Of a stretch of DNA of 38,137 bases, positions 32,870 through 38,137 are shown piece by piece (the stretch's first letter is position 1; each line of letters begins with the position of its first letter). The translations under genes were made by a program, and so were the position numbers. Under the pieces are notes generated by a model. That model saw only the letters and a program-made list of their open reading frames with translations. It was not told the DNA's origin and ran no database searches. Source of the DNA: Candidatus Gemmiger excrementipullorum (GTDB lineage: Bacteria; Bacillota; Clostridia; Oscillospirales; Ruminococcaceae); the NCBI GenBank assembly GCA_019115045.1, contig DXEI01000125.1:1-38137 (forward strand), written 5' to 3'.

Positions 32870-34189
32870 CTATCTTCCTTTCGGGTCGGCGGTAAATTCC
32901 TCGGGCTGCAAAACCAGGCGCATCGCCCAGGGCGGCACCTCGGGCGGCGGGGCGCCGTTTTCCAAAAACAAAAATGCAACGTCAAACGGCGGGCGGCGGG
33001 CCGGGTAGACGCCTTTGCCGTCGGTAAAGTACAGCACGCCCTGCACGTCGCGCAAGGGGCCTTCGGCGCGCAAAGCCTCAACGCGCGCCAGCGCCGGGCG
33101 AAAATCCGTCCCGCCGCCGCCCGCCAGGGTAAAGTGCTCGGCGTAGCGGTCCAGCGCGTCCAGGTCGTTCAGCCAGGTCTCGTCGCGCACAGCGTTGTCG
33201 GCCTGCATCACCAAAATGCGGCACTGGCGGAAAAAGCTGTCCTGGCTTTTTAACAGCGTGAACGTCTCGCGCAAAAAGGCGCGCACCAGCTCGCCGGCCG
33301 TCGATTCGCTGGTGTCCAGAACGATGACGAAATCGCGGACCTTCTTGCTCTCGCGGCTTTCCAGCGGTTCGATCAACGGCAGGTTGCCGTAGGTGCGCAG
33401 GCCGTAGGTGTAGTAGCCCAGGTCAAATTCGTCGGGGTCCAGGCGCGGTTCCTCGCGCCAGACGGCGAACCGCCGCAAAAAGTCGCGGTAGCTGCGGCGG
33501 CTGCGGCTGGCCTGCACCTGCGCCTGCAGCGCCTGCGCGCCGTCGCTTTCGCCGGCCTGACGGCCGGTCTCCTCCATGCGCAGCTGGGTCTGGCGGCCCA
33601 GCTGTTCCCATTGGCGGCCGCGCAGCTGGGCGGCCGGGGCGTCGGGGTCGGCGGGCCACAGGCGGTGGCTGTCGCAGAAAAACTCGGCCTGGTACCGCTG
33701 CCGTGCAGCGGCGTCCAGCCCCTGCAGCCAGCGGTAGATCGGCCCGGCCCCCGGCAGCGGGCAGGCCGCTTTCACCTGGGCGTACACCTGCTGGCGCAGC
33801 CAGCCCACCGGCCGTTCTATGGCCGGGGTGCGCAGCGCGTCCAGTGCGTTTTCCACGGCGATGTCACACGCCAGGTCCCACAGCGCGGCGTCGCGCCCGC
33901 CGCGCAGCCACAGATGGCGCAGCAGGCAGTGCAGCACGCTGTGCAGGCAGGCGCGCGGCAGGTACCGGCGGTTTTTGCGGTAGATGCCCAGCACCCACCC
34001 CGGCGGGTAGTACAGCGCCGCGCCGTCGGTGGCCAGCGCCGTCTGGGCGCTGCGCAGCGGGGCAGGGGGCAGCGCGCCCAGCGCTGCGCTCAGGTAGCGC
34101 TGGTCCAGGTACAGTTCGGTGCGCGTCTGTTCCATCACGCGGCGCGCCATCGTCTGTTCCCATTCTGTCTGGGTCAAGGTGTGCGGCAT
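32870..34189 (-). CDS. VWA domain protein with DUF2201-like N-terminal region
   Basis: A 439-residue cytoplasmic protein. Residues ~10-130 resemble the DUF2201 putative metallopeptidase domain, but the HExxH zinc motif reads HSVLH (83-87), so the catalytic Glu is missing. A charged Gln/Arg-rich linker (~190-245) follows. The C-terminal VWA domain has a MIDAS motif DTSES (292-296), the later Thr in GGGGTD (Thr361) and FTDG (388-391), so metal binding looks intact. GGGAGG lies ~9 bases before the ATG at 34189. MoxR/VWA pairs such as RavA-ViaA work as ATPase plus adaptor; the very tight spacing with the AAA gene supports that here. Confidence 0.85.
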   Translation of the reverse strand: MPHTLTQTEWEQTMARRVMEQTRTELYLDQRYLSAALGALPPAPLRSAQTALATDGAALYYPPGWVLGIYRKNRRYLPRACLHSVLHCLLRHLWLRGGRDAALWDLACDIAVENALDALRTPAIERPVGWLRQQVYAQVKAACPLPGAGPIYRWLQGLDAAARQRYQAEFFCDSHRLWPADPDAPAAQLRGRQWEQLGRQTQLRMEETGRQAGESDGAQALQAQVQASRSRRSYRDFLRRFAVWREEPRLDPDEFDLGYYTYGLRTYGNLPLIEPLESRESKKVRDFVIVLDTSESTAGELVRAFLRETFTLLKSQDSFFRQCRILVMQADNAVRDETWLNDLDALDRYAEHFTLAGGGGTDFRPALARVEALRAEGPLRDVQGVLYFTDGKGVYPARRPPFDVAFLFLENGAPPPEVPPWAMRLVLQPEEFTADPKGR

Positions 34190-34202
34190 GGGGCTGCCTC
34201 CC

Positions 34203-35114
34203 TCACAGGTCGTCAAAAGTATAGCGCTTGGGCGCGCGCTTGGGGCGCGCCAGCAGCAGCGCGGCGCCCTCGCTCCATCCGGCGCGGGCGCAGGCGGCGG
34301 CTGCGTCGCGCAGCGGCAGCCCCAGCCCGGCCAGCAGGCGCAGCGCGGCTTCATCGCGCCCGGCAATGGCCAGGGCAAAGGCGTCGCCGGGGTGCGCCGC
34401 AAGGTAGGCCGTATACGCGGCGCGGGCAGCTTTACCCAACGCAAAGGGGGCCAGCAGCCGGCCCAGCGCCATGCGGCACAGCGCGGCGGGGCTTTCGCCC
34501 ACGCAGGCCTGCGCAAAGGTCGCGTCGTAGGCGGCGTAGTCCACCGCGCCGCCGGCAAAGCACTGGCGCATGCGGTAGCCCTCGCCCTCGATGGTGCGGT
34601 TAAAGATATGGGCGGGGGCGTTCTCGTCCAGCAGTTCGGCGTATTCGGGGTAAAACAGCCTGGTCCCCGGCGCACCCAGAAACACCACGGTCAGATCGGC
34701 GTTTACCGCGCCCAGCAGCTTTTTCAGGCCGGTCGGCGCGCCGGGCGCGGCGCGCAGCGCAACGGTGCGCAGCGCGCGGCAGTTGGTAAACAGGTCGCTG
34801 CCAAAACCGTCCAGCGCGGCGCCCAGTTCCAGGCTGCGCAGGCGGCGGCAGTTGTAAAAGGCGGCGCTGTGCAGCACGCGCAGCGTGTCGGGCAAAACGG
34901 CCTGCTCCAAAAAATCGCCGGCGATCTCGTGCGTGTCCTGCGCGCCAGGCGGCCACAGCGCGCCGCTTTCCGCAGCACGCGCAGCAAAACAGTAGGGCCC
35001 AAGTTCCACCACCGGCCGGCCGTCTACGGTGCCGGGCACGGCAGGGCAGGGGGTATCGCCCAGCACGCGCACCACGCGCGCGCCGCCGGCGCAGGGCTGC
35101 CACAGAACTGCCAA
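34203..35114 (-). CDS. LRR_5/BspA-like protein, first gene of the MoxR-VWA operon
   Basis: About 303 residues. The middle contains two leucine-rich-repeat units of the BspA/LRR_5 type (LPDTLRVLHSAAFYNCRRL, LRSLELGAALDGFGSDLF, TNCRALRTVAL). The C-terminal half is Ala-rich and helical and ends KRYTFDDL; it could be an ankyrin-like or TPR-like stack. There is no signal peptide, so unlike most BspA proteins it is probably cytoplasmic. I choose TTG 35114, 7 bases after GAGGGGGG; the frame stays open further upstream to 35177 but without a good start. The gene ends 13 bases before the VWA gene. A recognition or scaffold subunit is a plausible but unproven role. Confidence 0.7.
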   Translation of the reverse strand: MAVLWQPCAGGARVVRVLGDTPCPAVPGTVDGRPVVELGPYCFAARAAESGALWPPGAQDTHEIAGDFLEQAVLPDTLRVLHSAAFYNCRRLRSLELGAALDGFGSDLFTNCRALRTVALRAAPGAPTGLKKLLGAVNADLTVVFLGAPGTRLFYPEYAELLDENAPAHIFNRTIEGEGYRMRQCFAGGAVDYAAYDATFAQACVGESPAALCRMALGRLLAPFALGKAARAAYTAYLAAHPGDAFALAIAGRDEAALRLLAGLGLPLRDAAAACARAGWSEGAALLLARPKRAPKRYTFDDL

Positions 35115-35167
35115 AAAAACGCCCCCCTCACAACATTGCAACAACGATCGGCAAAGCGGCGCAGGCT

Positions 35168-35193
35168 GTTTTTGCAAAACCTGTATTTTTTAT
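35168..35193. repeat. Partial match to one end of the MITE-like element
   Basis: GTTTTTGCAAAACCT is identical to 26738-26752 and is followed by a similar T-rich run ending TTATG. The opposite terminal repeat was not found nearby, so this is at most a remnant or solo end. Confidence 0.4.
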
Positions 35194-35204
35194 GCCGCGG
35201 CCGC

Positions 35205-35233
35205 TTTACAACACCGCCATTATAGCATAAAAT
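35205..35233 (+). promoter_or_regulatory. Promoter of the MATE gene, overlapping a divergent -10
   Basis: -35 TTTACA (35205-35210), 17-bp spacer, -10 TAAAAT (35228-35233). On the minus strand a perfect TATAAT (35219-35224) sits inside this spacer and would start the LRR-VWA-MoxR operon ~100 bases before its first gene; its -35 is weak. Confidence 0.65.
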
Positions 35234-35278
35234 GGGTGGGCACGGAATATGCAAAGAGGGGAGAATTTCATCCACGCC

Positions 35279-36652
35279 ATGCGCACTGTCAAACAAACCG
35301 ATATCCTGACCGGCAGCATCCCCCGCCAGCTGCTGGTATTTTTCTTGCCCATCTGGTTCGGCACGCTGTTCCAGCAGCTGTACAACACGGCCGATACCCT
35401 CATCGTCGGCAACTTTGTGGGTACCAACGCGCTGGCCGCCGTCGGCGCCACCGGTGCGTTCGTCAACCTGCTGGTGGGGCTGTTCGTCGGCCTGTGCAGC
35501 GGCGCGGGCGTCGTGGTGGCGCAAAGCTACGGCGCGCGGGACCTGGAAGCCGTCGACCGCCAGGTACACACCTCGCTGGTGTTCGGTGTCGTCATCGGCG
35601 CGGTGCTCACCGTCGCCGGGCTGCTGACGACGGGCCCGGTGCTGCGCCTGATGGGCACGCCGGCCGAGATCACGGCCGACGCGGCGCTGTACCTGCGCAT
35701 CTACTTTTTGGGCATGATCCCGCAGATCTTGTACAACATGGGCACCAACATCCTGCGCGCGGCGGGCGACTCCAAACGGCCGCTGTACTTCCTCATCGTG
35801 GCCTCGCTCGTCAACATCGTGCTGGATACCGTCTTCATCGCGGTGTTCGGCTGGGGCGTGGCGGGGGCGGCCATCGCCACCGTCATCAGCCAGGTGGCCA
35901 GCGCCGTGCTCACGCTGCGCTGCCTGGCCGGGTCGCAGGGCATGCCGTGGCACCTCTCGGCAGACAAACTGACGCTGCACGGCCCCACGCTGGTGGCAGT
36001 GTGCGCCATCGGCATCCCGGCAGCGGCGCAAAGCGCGCTGTACAACGTCAGCAACATGGTCATCCAAAGCAGCATGAACAGCTTTGGCACCGACGTCATC
36101 GCGGCCTGGGGCGTCTACGGCAAGATCGACTTTATCTTCTGGATGACCATCAACTCGCTGGGCATCGCCATCACGACGTTTGCCGGGCAGAACTTCGGCG
36201 CGCAGCAGTATGACCGCGTGCGCCGCGGCACCCGCGTCTGCCTGGCCATGGCGGCCGGCGTCACGGCGGCGATCAGCGTCGTGTTCTTTTTTGCCGCCGA
36301 GTTTTTGTTCCGCATCTTCAGCCAGGACGCCGCGGTCATCGAAGCCGGCGTGCAGATGATGCATGTGCTGGTGCCGGTCTACATCACCTACGTCTGTATC
36401 GAGATCCTCTCCGGCACGCTGCGCGGCTGCGGCGACGTGCGCATCCCCACGCTCATCACGGTGTTCGGCGTCTGCGGGCTGCGCATCGTCTGGCTGCTGG
36501 CGGTGGTGCCGGTGTGGCATACCGTCGCCATGGTCGAGCTCAGCTACCCCATCACCTGGGCGCTGGCTTCGCTGCTGTTCCTCGTCTACTACCAAAAAGG
36601 CGGCTGGCTGCAGCGGTGCATCGCAGCACACAAAACGGCCCAGACCGTATAA
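35279..36652 (+). CDS. MATE family efflux transporter
   Basis: A 457-residue multidrug/toxin extrusion transporter with about 12 helices, exchanging cationic compounds for Na+ or H+. The N-terminus KQTDILTGSIPRQLL-FFLPIWFG and FQQLYNTADTLIVGNFVG are typical of the clostridial DinF/NorM-like branch; the second half repeats the fold (LIQ-like QSALYNVSNMVIQS, GIAITTFAGQNFGA). The ATG at 35279 gives the usual spacing to the conserved TGSI motif, but its GAGGGGAG is rather far (about 15 bases); the in-frame ATG at 35249 is the alternative, ten residues longer. Substrate unknown. Confidence 0.9.
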   Translation: MRTVKQTDILTGSIPRQLLVFFLPIWFGTLFQQLYNTADTLIVGNFVGTNALAAVGATGAFVNLLVGLFVGLCSGAGVVVAQSYGARDLEAVDRQVHTSLVFGVVIGAVLTVAGLLTTGPVLRLMGTPAEITADAALYLRIYFLGMIPQILYNMGTNILRAAGDSKRPLYFLIVASLVNIVLDTVFIAVFGWGVAGAAIATVISQVASAVLTLRCLAGSQGMPWHLSADKLTLHGPTLVAVCAIGIPAAAQSALYNVSNMVIQSSMNSFGTDVIAAWGVYGKIDFIFWMTINSLGIAITTFAGQNFGAQQYDRVRRGTRVCLAMAAGVTAAISVVFFFAAEFLFRIFSQDAAVIEAGVQMMHVLVPVYITYVCIEILSGTLRGCGDVRIPTLITVFGVCGLRIVWLLAVVPVWHTVAMVELSYPITWALASLLFLVYYQKGGWLQRCIAAHKTAQTV

Positions 36653-36664
36653 ACACTTACAAAC

Positions 36665-36701
36665 AAAACCTGCCCGGCGCATTCCGCGCCGGGCAGGTTT
36701 T
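36665..36701. terminator. Bidirectional terminator between MATE gene and glnS
   Basis: 16-bp perfect stem AAAACCTGCCCGGCGC and its complement with a 5-base loop; A-run before and T-run after serve both convergent genes. Confidence 0.9.
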
Positions 36702-36718
36702 GTTTTAAGGCAAAAGGC

Positions 36719-38137
36719 TTACAGCTTAAAGCTGTCCTTCAGCGTCACGATGCGGTTGTACACGCCGGGGTGTTTGCTGTCCGGTGTAAAGTAGCCGGTG
36801 CGCACAAACTGGAACCGCTCGCCGGGCTTAGCGTCCTTCAGGCATTCTTCCAGCTTGGCACCGGGCAGGGCGCTCACGCTCTCAGGGTTGAGGTAGTCCT
36901 TGAAATCCGCCCCGTCGGGGATGCCGTTCATGTTGGCCTCGGTAAACAATTTGTCGTACAGGCGGGCCTCGGCGTCGACGCAGTGCGCGCAGCTGACCCA
37001 GTGGATGGTGCCGCGCACCTTGCGGCCGTCGGCGGGGTTGCCGTTGCGCGTTTCGAGGTCGGCCTCGGCGTGGATGGCCGTGATGTTGCCCGCATCGTCC
37101 TTGTCGACGCCGGTGCAGCGCACCAGATACGCGCCCATCAGGCGCACCTCGCTGCCCAGGGTCAGCCGCTTGAACTTGGGCGGCGGCACCTCAAAGAAAT
37201 CGCTGCGGTCGATCCAGACCTCTTTGGTAAAGGCCACCGGCCGGGTCGAGGGGTCGTTCGCTTCGCGGTTGGGGTTGTTGGGCAGGTCAAAATACTCGCA
37301 GGCGTCGGCCGGGTAGTTGTCGATGATGAGCTTGACGGGGTCCAGCACGGCGATGCGGCGCGGGGCGGTGAGCTCCAGCTCGGCGCGCAGCACGGCTTCG
37401 AGCTGGCGCATATCGACCAGGCTGTCCGCCTTGGAGATGCCGGCTTCTTTTACAAAGGTAAAGATGCTCGTCGGCGTATAGCCGCGGCGGCGCAGCCCGC
37501 ACAGCGTCGGCATGCGGGGGTCGTCCCAGCCGTCGACGATCTGTTTTTCCACCAGTTCGCGCAGGTAGCGCTTGCTCATGACGGTGTTGGTCACATTCAG
37601 GCGGGCAAACTCGCGCTGTTTGGGGAACTCGCCGCCAAACAGGTTGCGGATGACCCAGTCGTACAGCGGGCGGTGGTTCTCAAACTCCAAACTGCACATG
37701 CTGAAGGTGATGCCCTCAATGGCGTCCTGGATCGGGTGGGCAAAGTCGTACAGCGGGTAGATGCACCATTTGTCGCCCTGGCGGTGGTGCGCCACATGCT
37801 TGATGCGGTAGATCGCCGGGTCGCGCAGGTTCATGTTGGGGCTGGCCAGGTCGATCTTGGCGCGCAGCGTCTTTTCGCCGTCGGCAAACTCGCCCGCGCG
37901 CATGCGGCGGAACAGGTCGAGGTTTTCCTCCGGCGTGCGGTCACGGTAGGGGCTGGGGCGGCTGGGCTTGCCGGCGTCGTTGCCGCGGTACTCCTGCATC
38001 TCCTCGCGGGTCAGGTCGTCGACGTAGGCCTTGCCTTCGCGGATGAGCTGCTCGGCATATTCGTAGCATTTTTCAAAGTAATCGCTGCCGTAAAAAATGC
38101 CGCCGTTGGGGTCGGCCCCCAGCCAGTGCAGATCCTG
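36719..38137 (-). CDS. glnS: Glutaminyl-tRNA synthetase (5' end cut by window edge)
   Basis: C-terminal ~472 residues of a class I aminoacyl-tRNA synthetase charging tRNA-Gln; roughly the first 80 residues, including the HIGH motif, lie outside. Visible landmarks are GSDYFEKCYEYAEQLI near the window edge, SPYRDRTPEENLDLFRRM, KWCIYPLYDFAHPIQDA, LEFENHRPLYDWV and the KMSKS-equivalent VMSKRYL. The beta-barrel anticodon-binding domain follows (from about FDLPNNPN). The presence of GlnRS is notable because many Firmicutes instead use GluRS plus GatCAB; this lineage may have acquired it, as some gut clostridia have. The reading frame is open to the edge. Confidence 0.97.
   Translation of the reverse strand, partial: QDLHWLGADPNGGIFYGSDYFEKCYEYAEQLIREGKAYVDDLTREEMQEYRGNDAGKPSRPSPYRDRTPEENLDLFRRMRAGEFADGEKTLRAKIDLASPNMNLRDPAIYRIKHVAHHRQGDKWCIYPLYDFAHPIQDAIEGITFSMCSLEFENHRPLYDWVIRNLFGGEFPKQREFARLNVTNTVMSKRYLRELVEKQIVDGWDDPRMPTLCGLRRRGYTPTSIFTFVKEAGISKADSLVDMRQLEAVLRAELELTAPRRIAVLDPVKLIIDNYPADACEYFDLPNNPNREANDPSTRPVAFTKEVWIDRSDFFEVPPPKFKRLTLGSEVRLMGAYLVRCTGVDKDDAGNITAIHAEADLETRNGNPADGRKVRGTIHWVSCAHCVDAEARLYDKLFTEANMNGIPDGADFKDYLNPESVSALPGAKLEECLKDAKPGERFQFVRTGYFTPDSKHPGVYNRIVTLKDSFKL

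Overview
This is a GC-rich (about 60 % or more by eye) chromosomal window from a low-redundancy Firmicute. The gene content suggests an anaerobic gut member of the Oscillospiraceae/Ruminococcaceae, in the Gemmiger/Subdoligranulum/Faecalibacterium neighbourhood. That placement is inferred from PolC-type polymerase, the Firmicutes-type GalT, the MEP isoprenoid genes, DUF975 and WG-repeat proteins, strong GC bias and short palindromic intergenic repeats. No phage, plasmid, IS transposase or CRISPR array is visible.

Layout. 1-3724 (minus): a truncated exporter-type ABC transporter and a membrane-anchored SGNH hydrolase with a Cys-pair region and a Gly-rich tail. 3869-4028: tRNA-Ala(CGC) with its own promoter and terminator. 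4093-6256 (plus): a self-contained three-gene cassette (93-aa unknown protein, degenerate Spo0A-like regulator, histidine-kinase-like ATPase). 6267-16704 (plus): a housekeeping cluster pyrH-frr-cdsA-dxr-rseP-ispG-small membrane protein-polC, with uppS missing from its usual place. 16738-19390: secG and rnr, with strong hairpins between them.

19391-21285 holds an intergenic repeat zone, tRNA-Ser(GGA) with a duplicated 3' end and terminator, a DUF975 membrane protein, and tRNA-Leu(CAG). 21307-26470 (minus) carries galT, a WG-repeat/SH3 lipoprotein, a sugar-phosphate nucleotidyltransferase and a RING/zinc-ribbon membrane protein. That last gene's leader contains a MITE-like inverted-repeat element (26503-26765). 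26861-30550 (plus): prfB (no programmed frameshift) and a CtpE-like P-type ATPase. 30618-35114 (minus): a tight operon of LRR-like protein, VWA/DUF2201-like protein, MoxR-type AAA ATPase and a YoaK/DUF1275 membrane protein. 35205-36652 (plus): a MATE transporter. 36719-38137 (minus): glnS, truncated at its 5' end by the window edge.

How the genes work together. pyrH supplies UDP/UTP precursors, frr and prfB act in translation termination and recycling, cdsA makes CDP-diacylglycerol, dxr and ispG are two steps of the MEP pathway, rseP is a membrane protease and polC the replicative polymerase. galT and the nucleotidyltransferase both handle nucleotide sugars. The two most unusual units are the Spo0A-like cassette, where a sporulation-type regulator keeps its phospho-acceptor Asp but has lost other receiver residues, and the LRR-VWA-MoxR-YoaK operon.
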